Shown here: positions 36,931-46,371 of the stretch, one piece after another
How positions within the stretch are numbered: the first letter of the stretch is position 1
Layout: each line of letters begins with the position of its first letter
Source: Microbacterium oxydans
GTDB lineage: Bacteria > Actinomycetota > Actinomycetes > Actinomycetales > Microbacteriaceae
Reading direction: 5' to 3'
Length of the DNA: 64,000 bases
Assembly: GCF_026559675.1 (NCBI RefSeq)
Contig: NZ_CP092891.1
Location: 1,736,001 to 1,800,000 of the forward strand
Notes under the pieces: generated by a model
Seen by the model: the letters and a program-made list of their open reading frames with translations, nothing else
Databases searched by the model: none
Told to the model about the DNA's origin: nothing
Position numbers and translations under genes: made by a program

Positions 36931-37920
36931 TCAGACCGCCTGGGCGAAGCCGAGGTCGGCGCTCTCGGCGATGTGGCTGAGGTGGTCCGGGATCTCACGA
37001 CCCTTCGAGATCATCGACTGCGCCCAGAGCCGCCCCGCGCGGTAGGACGACCGCACCAGGGGGCCCGCGAGCACGCCGAGGAAGCCGATGCGCTCTGCCT
37101 CCTCCTTGAACTCGACGAACTCGGCCGGCTTCACCCAGCGCGAGACCGGGTGGTGGCGGGGCGTCGGCCGCAGGTACTGGGTGATCGTGATGATGTCGCA
37201 GCCGGCGTCGTGCAGGTCGTTCAGTGCCTGGACGACCTCTTCCGGCTCCTCTCCCATGCCGAGGATGAGGTTCGACTTGGTGATCAGTCCGGCATCGCGC
37301 GCCTGGGTGAGCACGTTCAGCGAGCGCTCGTACCGGAAGGCGGGGCGGATGCGCTTGAAGATGCGGGGCACGGTCTCGACGTTGTGCGCGAACACCTCGG
37401 GGCGCGCGTCGAAGATCTGCCCGAGGAACGCGGGATCGGCGTTGTGCTCGTTCGCCAGCAGCTCGACGCCGGTGTTCGGGTTGAGCTCGTGGATCTTCCG
37501 GACCGTCTCGGCGTTGAGCCACGCGCCGGTGTCAGGGAGGTCGTCGCGGGCGACGCTGGTCACGGTGGCGTAGCGGAGGTTCATCCGCACGACGCTCTCC
37601 GCGACGCGACGGGGCTCGTCGGTGTCGTACGCGTCCGGCTTGCCGGTGTCGATCTGGCAGAAGTCGCATCGCCTCGTGCACTGCGAGCCGCCGATGAGGA
37701 ACGTCGCCTCCCGGTCCTCCCAGCACTCGTAGATGTTCGGGCAGCCGGCTTCCTGGCACACCGTGTGCAGGTCCTCGCTCTTCACGAGCGACTGCAGCGC
37801 GGTGTACTCGGGTCCCATCTTCGCCTTGGTCCGGATCCACTCCGGCTTGCGCTCGATCGGGGTCTCCGCGTTGCGGATCTCGAGGCGGAGGAGCTTGCGT
37901 CCCTCGGGGGCGGCGGTCAT
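36931..37920 (-). CDS. lipA: Lipoyl synthase
   Basis: A 329-residue radical-SAM enzyme inserting two sulfurs into octanoyl groups on lipoyl domains. The auxiliary cluster is bound by C55, C60 and C66 ([12 protein letters not shown]) and the radical-SAM cluster by C81, C85 and C88 (CTRRCDFC). A C-terminal Ser lies in the SSYRAG motif. Its ATG overlaps the lipB stop (ATGA), so lipB-lipA is a coupled operon. Confidence 0.97.
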   Translation of the reverse strand: MTAAPEGRKLLRLEIRNAETPIERKPEWIRTKAKMGPEYTALQSLVKSEDLHTVCQEAGCPNIYECWEDREATFLIGGSQCTRRCDFCQIDTGKPDAYDTDEPRRVAESVVRMNLRYATVTSVARDDLPDTGAWLNAETVRKIHELNPNTGVELLANEHNADPAFLGQIFDARPEVFAHNVETVPRIFKRIRPAFRYERSLNVLTQARDAGLITKSNLILGMGEEPEEVVQALNDLHDAGCDIITITQYLRPTPRHHPVSRWVKPAEFVEFKEEAERIGFLGVLAGPLVRSSYRAGRLWAQSMISKGREIPDHLSHIAESADLGFAQAV

Positions 37921-38570
37921 GCGCGGACTCCTGTCAGCTCGGTACGGGCATAGTCGGCGACGAAGGCGTCGGTCACCGCGTCGACGAGATCGAGCGGGGA
38001 GACGGCGGCGCCGACCACCTCGCTCACGGTCGTGACCCCGGCGTCGGTGATGCCGCAGGGGATGATGTCCCGGAACCCGGCCAGGGTGTTGTCGCAGTTG
38101 ATGGCGAACCCGTGCATGGTGACGCCCTGCTGGACGCGCACACCGATGGCGGCGACCTTGTCCTCCGACAGGGGGCGGCGCACCCAGACGCCGCTGCGGC
38201 CGTCGACCTGATAGCCGTCCACGCCGAACGGGCGCAGGACGTCGATGAGCAGGCGCTCCAGCCGCCGCACATGAGCGACGACGTCGATGGGTTCGACGAG
38301 GCGGACGATCGGGTACCCGACGAGCTGGCCCGGACCGTGCCAGGTGATCTTCCCTCCGCGGTCGACGTCGATCACGGGAGTCCCGTCCTGGGGCCGCTCG
38401 TGCGGCTCGGTGCGCTTTCCCGCCGTGTACACGGCCTCGTGCTCCAGCAGGATCAGCGTGTCGGGTCGGCTGCCGGCGACCACGTCCGCATGGACGCGCC
38501 GCTGGAGGTCCCATCCGTCCGTGTACGGCACGGGGTCGGGGGAGAAGCCGGGGGTCAGGATGTCGAGCAT
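37917..38570 (-). CDS. lipB: Octanoyl-ACP:protein octanoyltransferase
   Basis: A 217-residue LipB. The catalytic pair is K138 ([10 protein letters not shown]) and C172 (PCGI), and the substrate loop is [17 protein letters not shown] (71-87). It supplies octanoylated lipoyl domains to LipA for pyruvate and 2-oxoglutarate dehydrogenases. The ATG at 38570 is preceded by GAAGGTGG. A palindrome overlaps its probable promoter, and a TetR gene is divergent. Confidence 0.95.
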   Translation of the reverse strand: MLDILTPGFSPDPVPYTDGWDLQRRVHADVVAGSRPDTLILLEHEAVYTAGKRTEPHERPQDGTPVIDVDRGGKITWHGPGQLVGYPIVRLVEPIDVVAHVRRLERLLIDVLRPFGVDGYQVDGRSGVWVRRPLSEDKVAAIGVRVQQGVTMHGFAINCDNTLAGFRDIIPCGITDAGVTTVSEVVGAAVSPLDLVDAVTDAFVADYARTELTGVRA

Positions 38571-38594
38571 GCGCAAGGCCACCTTCACGAGTAG

Positions 38595-38614
38595 TTGGAT
38601 TGTGTCCAACAATA
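38595..38614. promoter_or_regulatory. Operator palindrome at the lipB promoter
   Basis: TTGGATTGTGTCCAA (38595-38609) is an inverted repeat, and ATTGTGTCCAACAAT (38599-38613) is a second, overlapping one. On the minus strand TATTGT (38614-38609) is a probable lipB -10 box, so the repeats cover the -10 and start of lipB and lie about 50 bp from the divergent TetR start. Probable repressor site. Confidence 0.6.
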
Positions 38615-38669
38615 CGCTCTCGCGTGGCTCCGGGCATCGCCGCGCCACGCCGAGCGGTAGCGTGAAGGC

Positions 38670-39257
38670 ATGAATCCGACCGGTCGTGCCGGACGCCCCA
38701 AGGCGTCCTCGCGGGAGACGCTCGCGGAGGCGGCGTGCGAGCTGTTCCTCGAACGCGGCTACGACGCGACCTCCGTCGCCGACATCACGCAGCGCGCCGG
38801 TGTGAGCAGATCCAGCTTCTTCAACTACTTCACGTCGAAGAGCGACGTGCTGTGGTCGGGCGTCGATGAGCGCATCGACGAGGCGGCACGTGCACTCGGC
38901 GCGCTGGGCAGAGCCGCCTCGGGGGACGCGGTCCGGGGAATCCTGCTCCTCATCGTGCGCGACTTCGCGCCGGACCCCCTCGCCCTCGCGCTCCGCAATG
39001 CCCCGGCGATGGGCCTCCAGGAGGAGCTCGTCCGCGACACGGGGCTGCGGCTCGCCCGTCTCTCCGATGCGGTCTCGGCGGCCGCACGCACGGCGGGCAT
39101 CGATGTGATCCGCGCCGACATCGTGGGCGCGGCGCATGCGGCGGCCGTGCTCTCGGCGCTGCGGGTGTGGGCGGAGCAGGGCGCCGGGCGCGGTACGCCG
39201 GAGGCCGTGCTGCACGATGCGCTCGGCCTGATCCACGATCTGCCCTGGTCCGATTGA
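38670..39257 (+). CDS. TetR-family transcriptional regulator
   Basis: A 195-residue repressor-type protein. The N-terminal HTH is at about 18-62 ([26 protein letters not shown], then [13 protein letters not shown]). The C-terminal helical ligand domain is not assignable. TAGCGT lies 6 nt before the ATG, so the start is probably leaderless. The divergent position and shared palindrome suggest control of lipB-lipA, of itself, or both; the ligand might be an acyl compound, but that is inference. Confidence 0.9.
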   Translation: MNPTGRAGRPKASSRETLAEAACELFLERGYDATSVADITQRAGVSRSSFFNYFTSKSDVLWSGVDERIDEAARALGALGRAASGDAVRGILLLIVRDFAPDPLALALRNAPAMGLQEELVRDTGLRLARLSDAVSAAARTAGIDVIRADIVGAAHAAAVLSALRVWAEQGAGRGTPEAVLHDALGLIHDLPWSD

Positions 39258-39322
39258 GTCGCGCGGACGAAACGACGTCGTCCGGACAGGTCATGAGTGA
39301 ACCCACCCCTGAGGAGGAACTC

Positions 39323-39955
39323 ATGATCCCGGATCAGCTGGACGAGCTGCTGGACGCATCGGCACCGCCGCGCACGACGATCGAGACCGCAGAGCTGCGC
39401 GCGATGCTCTCCGAGGCACAGACCGCCGCGCAGCCGAGGCGGAGGACGCGCCGTGCGGCGGTGGTCAGCGGCGTGCTGGGTCTGCTGCTGGTGGGCGGAG
39501 CGGGCATCGCGACCGCGTCGTCGGACTGGCTGTGGAGTCCGGGGCTGGAGAACCCTGATCGCAGCTACACGTACACGGCGCCCACCTGGGGGCAGTGCGA
39601 GATCCGCTACAGCGGCTGGGACACGCACAACCCGCTGACACAGCTCCAGGTCGACCGGATCATCGACGACTGGTTCGCGAACACGGACGTCGAGGCGGCC
39701 GCGGCGCCGTACGTGGCGGAGGCCCTCGCCGCCATCGAATCCGATCAGGCTGCGTCGGACGAGGAGATCACGGATCCGCGGACGCCGGACCTGAATGCGT
39801 GGATCGCACACGATCGAGCCCTCTCCGAGGCGCTCCATGAGGAACTCAAGGCGAACGGCATCGATACCGGACGCGGGGATCTGGAGGGGGCGGAGGCTCA
39901 TAGCCAGCTGCACTGCGAGTACGAGGACTGGGGCGGCGAGGGTGGCACGCCGTGA
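39323..39955 (+). CDS. Single-pass membrane protein, sigma-factor partner
   Basis: A 210-residue protein: about 45 cytosolic residues with an Arg-rich stretch, one TM helix (about 48-68, VVSGVLGLLLVGGAGIATA) and an extracytoplasmic acidic domain with Trp and Cys residues (CEIRYSGW; LHCEYEDW). I use the ATG at 39323 because GAGGAGG sits right upstream; an in-frame ATG at 39293 lacks such a site. Its stop overlaps the GTG of the sigma-factor gene, so it is probably a co-translated regulator (anti-sigma-like), although no known anti-sigma motif is seen. Confidence 0.75.
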   Translation: MIPDQLDELLDASAPPRTTIETAELRAMLSEAQTAAQPRRRTRRAAVVSGVLGLLLVGGAGIATASSDWLWSPGLENPDRSYTYTAPTWGQCEIRYSGWDTHNPLTQLQVDRIIDDWFANTDVEAAAAPYVAEALAAIESDQAASDEEITDPRTPDLNAWIAHDRALSEALHEELKANGIDTGRGDLEGAEAHSQLHCEYEDWGGEGGTP

Positions 39956-40458
39956 CCCGGCACCCGGAGGATGCGGCGCTCATCGCCGCCTTCGAGGCGA
40001 GCGCGTCCGACCTGCTCGCCTACCTCTCGCGTCGGGTCGGCCCGGACGACGCCGCAGACCTTCTCGGCGAGACCATGGTCGTCGCCTGGCGACGCGTGCG
40101 ACGGCTCCCGGATGACCCCGAGCGCGCCCGGATGTGGCTCTTCGGCGTCGCGCGCGGCACGCTGCTCAACCATGCGCGCGGCGAGCGGCGGCGCTGGGCG
40201 CTGGCGGACCGCATCCGCTCTCACGCCGGGGAGGATCTGTCGGCGGCACCCGCTGACGCCGGGGCGGACGTCCGGGACGCCATCGCACGGCTCGATCCCG
40301 AGCTGGCCGAGCTCGTCCGCCTGGTGCACTGGGACGGCTTCTCGTTGACCGATGCGGCGGAGCTGCTGGGCATCCCGGCATCCACGGCGCGTGGTCGGTA
40401 TCAGCGGGCGAAGGGCGAGCTACGTGCCGCGCTGAGCATGGAGGCTCCGCTCGCGTAG
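39952..40458 (+). CDS. Sigma-70 family RNA polymerase sigma factor
   Basis: A 168-residue ECF-like sigma. Region 2 is at about 15-75 (DDAADLLGETMVVAWRRVRRL) and region 4 at about 105-160 (LVHWDGFSLTDAAELLGIP, then GRYQRAKGELR). The GTG start lies within the GTGA overlap with the membrane-protein gene. The region 4 HTH is intact. Its regulon is unknown. Confidence 0.88.
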   Translation: MTRHPEDAALIAAFEASASDLLAYLSRRVGPDDAADLLGETMVVAWRRVRRLPDDPERARMWLFGVARGTLLNHARGERRRWALADRIRSHAGEDLSAAPADAGADVRDAIARLDPELAELVRLVHWDGFSLTDAAELLGIPASTARGRYQRAKGELRAALSMEAPLA

Positions 40459-40461
40459 AAT
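40456..40461 (+). promoter_or_regulatory. -10 box TAGAAT of ffh
   Basis: TAGAAT, close to the consensus TATAAT, lies 10 nt before the ffh ATG and overlaps the sigma-gene stop. The 5' leader would be only a few nt. Confidence 0.5.
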
Positions 40462-40471
40462 CGACAGCACC

Positions 40472-42031
40472 ATGGCTACCTTTGGCACGCTCTCCGATCG
40501 GCTCACCGAGACCTTCCGCAACCTCCGCACGAAGGGAAAGCTCACCGCGGCCGATGTCGACGGCACCGTGCGCGAGATCCGTCGCGCGCTGCTCGACGCC
40601 GACGTCGCGCTCGTCGTGGTCAAGGAGTTCACCGCGAAGGTGCGCGAGCGCGCGCTCGGTGACGAGGTCAACAAGGCCCTGAACCCCGCGCAGCAGGTCG
40701 TACAGATCGTCAACGAGGAGCTCGTGCAGATCCTCGGCGGCGAGCAGCGTCGACTGCAGTTCGCCAAGACCGCGCCGACCGTGATCATGCTCGCCGGCCT
40801 CCAGGGTTCCGGTAAGACCACCTTCGCCGGCAAGCTCGCGAAGCAGCTCGAGGGCGAGGGGCACACGCCGCTGCTCGTCGCGGCCGACCTCCAGCGTCCC
40901 AACGCCGTGAACCAGCTCCAGGTCGTCGCGGAGCAGGCCGGCGCCACCGTCTACGCCCCCGAGCCCGGCAACGGCGTCGGCGACCCCGTGAAGGTCTCCC
41001 GCGACGGCGTCGAGTACGCGCGCCGCCAGCAGCACGACGTGGTCATCATCGACACCGCGGGTCGCCTCGGTGTCGACGCCGAGCTCATGAAGCAGGCTGC
41101 CGACATCCGCAAGGCGGTCAACCCCGACGAGGTGCTGTTCGTCATCGACGCGATGATCGGTCAGGACGCCGTCAACACGGCCAAGGCCTTCCAGGAGGGC
41201 GTCGACTTCACCGGCGTCGTGCTGTCGAAGCTCGACGGCGATGCCCGCGGTGGCGCGGCCCTCTCGGTCGCTTCCGTCACCGGTCGCCCGATCATCTTCG
41301 CCTCGACGGGCGAACGCCTCGAAGACCTCGAGCCGTTCCACCCCGACCGCATGGCGAGCCGCATCCTCGACCTCGGCGACATCCTGACCCTCATCGAGCA
41401 GGCCCAGCAGGCCTTCGATGAGGAAGAGGCCATGAAGATGGCCGAGAAGCTCGCGACCGAGGCCTTCACCCTCGAGGACTTCCTCGACCAGCTTCAGCAG
41501 ATGAAGAAGATGGGCTCGATGAAGAAGATGCTCGGGATGCTCCCGGGCATGGGGCAGATGAAGCAGCAGCTCGACGACTTCGACGAGCGTGAGATCGATC
41601 GCACCGAGGCCATCATCCGTTCGATGACCCCGGGGGAGCGCCGCAACCCGAAGGCGCTCAACGGCTCGCGCCGCCTTCGCATCGCTCGCGGTTCCGGCAT
41701 GACGGTCACCGACGTGAACCAGCTCGTGCAGCGCTTCGAGCAGGCCGCCAAGATGATGAAGACGGTCGCCCGTGGCGGCACGCCCAACATCCCCGGAATG
41801 GGTCCGGTGCCCGGTATGGGACGTCCTGGCGCGTCGTCGAAGCGCGGCAAGAAGGGCAAGGCGTCGAAGGGATCCCGTTCGGGTAACCCGGCGAAGCGCG
41901 CGGCCGAGAACGCCGGGATCACCGCGACGTCGACGCCGACCGGCTCGGGATTCGGCCTCGGCGGCGGTGCCGGTCAGGCGCCGAGCGAAGCCGACCTCGC
42001 CGAGATCCAGAAGCTGTTCGGCAAGAGCTGA
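40472..42031 (+). CDS. ffh: Signal recognition particle protein Ffh
   Basis: A 519-residue SRP54 GTPase: N domain, G domain with GLQGSGKTT (109-117), DTAGRLG and KLDGDARGG, then a Met-rich M domain (about 320-440; QMKKMGSMKKMLGMLPGMG) that binds signal peptides and 4.5S RNA. A basic, Gly/Ser/Lys-rich C-terminal tail follows. It pairs with FtsY for co-translational targeting. Confidence 0.97.
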   Translation: MATFGTLSDRLTETFRNLRTKGKLTAADVDGTVREIRRALLDADVALVVVKEFTAKVRERALGDEVNKALNPAQQVVQIVNEELVQILGGEQRRLQFAKTAPTVIMLAGLQGSGKTTFAGKLAKQLEGEGHTPLLVAADLQRPNAVNQLQVVAEQAGATVYAPEPGNGVGDPVKVSRDGVEYARRQQHDVVIIDTAGRLGVDAELMKQAADIRKAVNPDEVLFVIDAMIGQDAVNTAKAFQEGVDFTGVVLSKLDGDARGGAALSVASVTGRPIIFASTGERLEDLEPFHPDRMASRILDLGDILTLIEQAQQAFDEEEAMKMAEKLATEAFTLEDFLDQLQQMKKMGSMKKMLGMLPGMGQMKQQLDDFDEREIDRTEAIIRSMTPGERRNPKALNGSRRLRIARGSGMTVTDVNQLVQRFEQAAKMMKTVARGGTPNIPGMGPVPGMGRPGASSKRGKKGKASKGSRSGNPAKRAAENAGITATSTPTGSGFGLGGGAGQAPSEADLAEIQKLFGKS

Positions 42032-42032
42032 C

Positions 42033-42047
42033 CCGCGCTCAGCGCGG
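42033..42047. terminator. Short hairpin, ffh / EamA
   Basis: CCGCGC (42033-42038) pairs with GCGCGG (42042-42047) around TCA between convergent genes. It is small and lacks a T-run. Confidence 0.35.
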
Positions 42048-42956
42048 AGCCGCCAACGCTGCGGAAGCCGTCGAGCCGTCCACCGCCGCGCGATCCCTGG
42101 CGGACGGGCGGGCGACGACCTGCCCCAGCACGAGCGCTCCGATCGTGAGGGTCAGACCGATGACCTGGACCACGGTGAACCGCTCACCCGCCACCAGCAC
42201 CCCGAGCGTCGTCGCGACGATGGGGGAGAGCAGCGCGAGCAGCCCCGGGGCGATCACCGGGAGCTGCTGGATTCCGCGGAACCACAGCGTGTACGCCACG
42301 ATGCCGCCCGCGGTGCCGAGCCACAGGTAGCCGAGGGCCGCCCCGGTGTCGATCTCGGACGGGATGCCCTCGATGAGCAGGGTCAACGGGAGCAGCAGGA
42401 CTCCTCCCGCGGTGAGCTGCCAGCCTGCGTAGGCGACCGGTCCGACGCCGCTCGGTCGGCCCCAGCGCTTCGTCAGGATCATCCCGACTCCGGTCGCGGT
42501 GACGCCGCCCAGAGCCGCGAGGATCCCCCAGAGGTCCAGCTCCGCCGCGGGCCCGAGGACGACGAGCGCCACGCCGCCGGCACCGATCACGGCGGCCGCG
42601 GCCGTGAGCGGCCTGATCCGCTCCTGCAGCACGAGGGCACCGAGGGCGAGCACGATGAGCGGCTGGGCGCCGGCCACGGCGGCGGCGACGCCACCGGGCA
42701 GGCGTTCGGCGGCGAGGAACAGCAGCGGGAAGAACGCGCCGATGTTGAGCGCGCCGAGGGCGAACGCCTTCCACCACCAGGCACCGCGGGGGAGCCTGCG
42801 CGTGACGACGACGGCGAGGAGGCCGGCGGGTAGAGAACGGAGCAGCCCGGCGAAGAGGGGGTGCCCCTGAGGGAGCAGCTCCGTCGTGACCAGGTAGGTC
42901 GTTCCCCACGCGATGGGGGCGAGCGCGGTCAGCAGCACGAGCGTGAGGCGGTTCAT
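42039..42956 (-). CDS. EamA/DMT-family transporter
   Basis: A 305-residue membrane protein with ten predicted TM helices in two EamA repeats (PIAWGTTYLVTTELLPQG and TATGVGMILTKRWG begin the halves). Such proteins export amino acids or metabolites; the substrate is unknown. CAGGCT lies 6 nt before the ATG at 42956, and GGAGGG is immediately upstream. It is divergent from a LysR gene, the usual arrangement for a regulated exporter. Confidence 0.88.
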   Translation of the reverse strand: MNRLTLVLLTALAPIAWGTTYLVTTELLPQGHPLFAGLLRSLPAGLLAVVVTRRLPRGAWWWKAFALGALNIGAFFPLLFLAAERLPGGVAAAVAGAQPLIVLALGALVLQERIRPLTAAAAVIGAGGVALVVLGPAAELDLWGILAALGGVTATGVGMILTKRWGRPSGVGPVAYAGWQLTAGGVLLLPLTLLIEGIPSEIDTGAALGYLWLGTAGGIVAYTLWFRGIQQLPVIAPGLLALLSPIVATTLGVLVAGERFTVVQVIGLTLTIGALVLGQVVARPSARDRAAVDGSTASAALAAPR

Positions 42957-43034
42957 CCCTCCAGCCTGCGCGCGACACAGGGATGAGTCCAACGCATGCT
43001 TGTCACGCTGACCATGAACTGAAACCATGAATGC

Positions 43035-43961
43035 ATGGAACTCCAGCAGCTGCGGTACGTGGTCGAGGTCGCCGACACGTCGAGCTTCACGCGCGCCGCG
43101 GAACGGTGCTTCGTCACCCAGTCGGCGCTGAGTCATCAGATCGCCGCCCTCGAGCGCGATCTCGGCCAGCGTCTGTTCGTGCGGTCGAGTCGCAGCGTCC
43201 GCGTGACGGAAGCAGGCGAGGCGTTCCTCGTGCACGCCCGCACAGCGCTCCGTGCGGCGGACCAGGCGAAGGAGGATGCCGCGGCTGTCGGGGGCGCGGT
43301 GATCGGGACTCTCCGGGTCGGGGTCATCCCGACGGTGACGGCGATCGACCTCCCCGCGGCTCTGGTCGCGTTCCGTGCGGCGCACCCCCACGCGCGGGTC
43401 GAGCTGCGGATGGGGAACAGCGACGAGCTGGTCACCGCGCTCCGACAGGGGGCGCTGGATGTGGCTCTGCTCGGCCTCCGCGCGGGACTCACCCCGACCG
43501 GCGTGGCTTCCCGGGCGCTCCTCCGCGACCGCCTAGTAGCCGCCCTGCCGCCCGGCCATGCGCTCGCGGAGACCGGCGCGATCGGACTGGCGGACCTCGC
43601 GGGGCTGACCTTCGCGGACTTTCCCGCGGGCACATCGGGGCGCGCGCAGAGCGATGCGGCGTTCGCGTCCGCCGGTCTCACGCGCGACGTGGCCTTCGAG
43701 GCCGACTCGGCGACGCTCATCCTCGGGCTGGTCGAAGCCGGACTCGCGGTGACGCTGCTCGCGCCGGGGACGGTCGCACGAGCGTCCTTCGCCGTCGCGA
43801 CCGCCGAGGTGCGGGACGGGCCGGAACGGGTGGAGCACCTGGCATGGGACCTCGCGGCGCCGCGGAACGTCGCACGCGCCTTCCTCGCGGTCATCGACCG
43901 CCTCGGGCCCGAGAACGCGGAAGCGGGTCCGGAGGAGACCTCCGGACCCGCTTCTGCGTGA
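43035..43961 (+). CDS. LysR-family transcriptional regulator
   Basis: A 308-residue LysR protein. The N-terminal winged HTH (1-60; QLRYVVEVADTSSFTRAAERCFVTQSALSHQIAALE) is classical, and the periplasmic-binding-protein-like effector domain covers about 90-295. It is divergent from the EamA exporter gene with 78 bp between, so it probably controls that gene. Its last codons encode a strong terminator hairpin. Confidence 0.93.
   Translation: MELQQLRYVVEVADTSSFTRAAERCFVTQSALSHQIAALERDLGQRLFVRSSRSVRVTEAGEAFLVHARTALRAADQAKEDAAAVGGAVIGTLRVGVIPTVTAIDLPAALVAFRAAHPHARVELRMGNSDELVTALRQGALDVALLGLRAGLTPTGVASRALLRDRLVAALPPGHALAETGAIGLADLAGLTFADFPAGTSGRAQSDAAFASAGLTRDVAFEADSATLILGLVEAGLAVTLLAPGTVARASFAVATAEVRDGPERVEHLAWDLAAPRNVARAFLAVIDRLGPENAEAGPEETSGPASA
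43920..43954. terminator. 16-bp terminator inside the lysR 3' end
   Basis: A perfect 16-bp stem (43920-43935 with 43939-43954) around a 3-nt AGA loop, with core GCGGGTCCGGAGG. It lies within the last codons of the LysR gene and 15 nt beyond the glpK stop, so it can end both convergent transcripts. Confidence 0.8.
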
Positions 43962-43968
43962 TGTCAGG

Positions 43969-45483
43969 TCACTTCACGTCTTCGTCGACCCAGTCCATCG
44001 ACTTCGTGACGGCCTTGCGCCACAGACGCAGCTGACGGTCGCGCTCGTCCGCCTCCATCGACGGCTCCCAGCGCTTGTCCTCCTGCCAGTTGGCGGACAG
44101 GTCGTCGAGGCCGTTCCAGAACCCGACGGCGAGACCGGCTGCGTAGGCCGCACCGAGTGCCGTCGTCTCCGCGACGACGGGGCGCACGACCGGGACGCCG
44201 AGGACATCGGCCTGGAACTGCATGAGCGCGTCGTTGGCGACCATGCCGCCGTCGACCTTGAGCTCGGTCAGATCCACACCGGCGTCCGCATTCACCGCGT
44301 CGAGCACGTCGCGGGTCTGGAAGGCCACGGCCTCCAGGGCGGCGCGCGCGATGTGGTTCTTGTTCGCGTAGCGGGTGAGACCTACGATCGCGCCGCGCGC
44401 GTCCGGACGCCAGTACGGCGCGAACAGTCCGGAGAACGCCGGGACGATGTAGACGCCGCCGTTGTCCTCGACCTGCTCGGCCAGCTTCTCGACCTCGGGG
44501 GCAGAGGAGATGATGCCGAGCTGATCGCGCAGCCACTGGATGAGCGATCCGGTGACGGCGATCGAACCTTCCAGCGCGTAGTGCGTCGGTCCGTCGCCGA
44601 GCTTGTAGCCGACGGTGGTCAGCAGCCCGTTCTTCGAGTGGACGATCTCCTCGCCCGTGTTGAAGATCAGGAAGCAGCCCGTGCCGTAGGTGTTCTTGCT
44701 CTCGCCGGTCTGGAACGCGGCCTGTCCGAACGTCGCGGCCTGCTGGTCGCCCAGGATGCCGGCGATCGGCGTCTCGCGCAGCAGCGAGGAGCTCTCCGCG
44801 GTGCCGTAGACCTCGGAGGAGGAGCGGATCTCCGGCATCATCGAGCGCGGCACGCCGAACGCCTCGAGGATGTCGTCGCGCCATTCCAGCGTCTCGAGGT
44901 CCATGAACATGGTGCGCGAGGCGTTCGTGACGTCCGTCGCGTGCACGCCGCCGTCCGCACCGCCCGTGAGGTTCCAGAGAACCCAGCAGTCGGTGGTTCC
45001 GAAGAGCAGGTCTCCGGCTTCCGCCTTCTCGCGGGCGCCGTCGACGTTCTCCAGGATCCAGGCGATCTTCGTGCCCGAGAAGTAGGTCGCGAGCGGGAGC
45101 CCGACGACCGGCTTGAACCGCTCGACGCCCCCGTCGGCCGCGAGGCGGTCGACGATCTCCTGCGTACGGGTGTCCTGCCAGACGATCGCGTTGTAGATCG
45201 GCTTGCCGGTCTTCTTGTCCCACACGACGGCGGTCTCGCGCTGGTTCGTGATGCCGACCGCGGCGATGTCGTGTCGCGTCAGGTCGGCGCGACCGAGGGC
45301 CAGACCGATGACCTCCTGCACGTTGCGCCAGATCTCGGCGGCATCGTGCTCCACCCAGCCGGCCTTGGGCAGGATCTGCTCGTGCTCCTTCTGCCCGGTC
45401 GCGACGATGCTGCCCTTCTTGTCGAAGATGATCGCGCGGCTCGACGTGGTTCCCTGGTCGATCGCGATGATGTAGTCAGCCAC
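43969..45483 (-). CDS. glpK: Glycerol kinase
   Basis: A 504-residue FGGY-family kinase phosphorylating glycerol to sn-glycerol-3-phosphate. [12 protein letters not shown] at the N-terminus, [16 protein letters not shown] and the C-terminal [18 protein letters not shown] are typical. It follows glpF by 40 nt with an AGGAG ribosome-binding site, third gene of the minus-strand glpD-glpF-glpK series. Confidence 0.97.
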   Translation of the reverse strand: MADYIIAIDQGTTSSRAIIFDKKGSIVATGQKEHEQILPKAGWVEHDAAEIWRNVQEVIGLALGRADLTRHDIAAVGITNQRETAVVWDKKTGKPIYNAIVWQDTRTQEIVDRLAADGGVERFKPVVGLPLATYFSGTKIAWILENVDGAREKAEAGDLLFGTTDCWVLWNLTGGADGGVHATDVTNASRTMFMDLETLEWRDDILEAFGVPRSMMPEIRSSSEVYGTAESSSLLRETPIAGILGDQQAATFGQAAFQTGESKNTYGTGCFLIFNTGEEIVHSKNGLLTTVGYKLGDGPTHYALEGSIAVTGSLIQWLRDQLGIISSAPEVEKLAEQVEDNGGVYIVPAFSGLFAPYWRPDARGAIVGLTRYANKNHIARAALEAVAFQTRDVLDAVNADAGVDLTELKVDGGMVANDALMQFQADVLGVPVVRPVVAETTALGAAYAAGLAVGFWNGLDDLSANWQEDKRWEPSMEADERDRQLRLWRKAVTKSMDWVDEDVK

Positions 45484-45523
45484 TTGTGCTCTCCTTTGAA
45501 TTCCAGTGCGGATGGGGCGTGCG

Positions 45524-46279
45524 TCAGCCGGCGAGGCCGAGCAGCACGGGTGCGGCGAGTGCGGCGATCACACCACCGATGAGCGGACCGACGACGGGGA
45601 CCCACGAGTAGGACCAGTCGCTGGCACCCTTGCCCTTGATCGGCAGGATCGCGTGCGCGATGCGCGGGCCGAGGTCACGGGCGGGGTTGATCGCGTAGCC
45701 GGTCGGGCCACCGAGGGAGGCACCGATCGCGACCACGAGGAGGGCGACGGGAAGGGCCGTGAGCGGTCCGAGGCCACCGGGAACGCCGACCTCGATGTCG
45801 CCGTAGTCGGCGAAGGCGAAGATGACGAACACCAGCACGAACGTGCCGATGATCTCGGTGACGAGGTTCCAGCCGTAGGAGCGGATGGCGGGCCCGGTCG
45901 AGAAGACGCCGAGCTTGTTGGCCGGCTCCGGCTCCTCGTCGAAGTGCTGCTTGTAGGCGAGCCAGACCACGATCGCACCGATGATCGCACCCACGAGCTC
46001 TGCGGCCGTGGCCGTCAGGAACATCACGAACGAGATCTTGCCGGCGACCAGGAGGCCGATGCCGACTGCGGGGTTGAGGATCGCACCGGAGTACGCGGAG
46101 ACGAGCACACCGGCGAAGACGGCGAGACCCCATCCCCAGTTGACCATCAGGAAACCGCCGCCGAAGCCCTTGTTCTTCGCCAGCGCGACATTGGCCACCA
46201 CGCCACAACCGAGCAGGATCAGCATCGCGGTGCCGACGAGTTCGGAGAGGAAGTAGAGACCGAGATTCACATCAGCCAT
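45524..46279 (-). CDS. glpF: Glycerol uptake facilitator (aquaglyceroporin)
   Basis: A 251-residue MIP-family channel with six TM segments and two NPA boxes (N69-A71 and N198-A200). The second reads NPARD; the Asp after Arg is the glycerol-facilitator signature rather than that of a water channel. It sits between glpD and glpK. A 9-bp hairpin lies in its 5' leader. Confidence 0.95.
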   Translation of the reverse strand: MADVNLGLYFLSELVGTAMLILLGCGVVANVALAKNKGFGGGFLMVNWGWGLAVFAGVLVSAYSGAILNPAVGIGLLVAGKISFVMFLTATAAELVGAIIGAIVVWLAYKQHFDEEPEPANKLGVFSTGPAIRSYGWNLVTEIIGTFVLVFVIFAFADYGDIEVGVPGGLGPLTALPVALLVVAIGASLGGPTGYAINPARDLGPRIAHAILPIKGKGASDWSYSWVPVVGPLIGGVIAALAAPVLLGLAG

Positions 46280-46300
46280 GTCTTCTTTGACCTTTCTTGT

Positions 46301-46326
46301 GTGTCGGGGCCCCTCTGCCCCGACAC
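46301..46326 (-). promoter_or_regulatory. Hairpin in the glpD-glpF intergenic region
   Basis: GTGTCGGGG (46301-46309) pairs with CCCCGACAC (46318-46326). It sits 45 nt after glpD and 21 nt before glpF in the direction of transcription. It has no T-tract, so it may be a partial terminator or an RNA-stability element setting glpD versus glpFK levels. Confidence 0.5.
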
Positions 46327-46371
46327 TTTATGGGGGTTGCACCGCGAGGAGGGCGGCAGTCCGAAGTCCTG

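Noticed and set aside
44353..45582. 409-codon plus-strand frame across glpK
   Set aside because: Antisense shadow of glpK.
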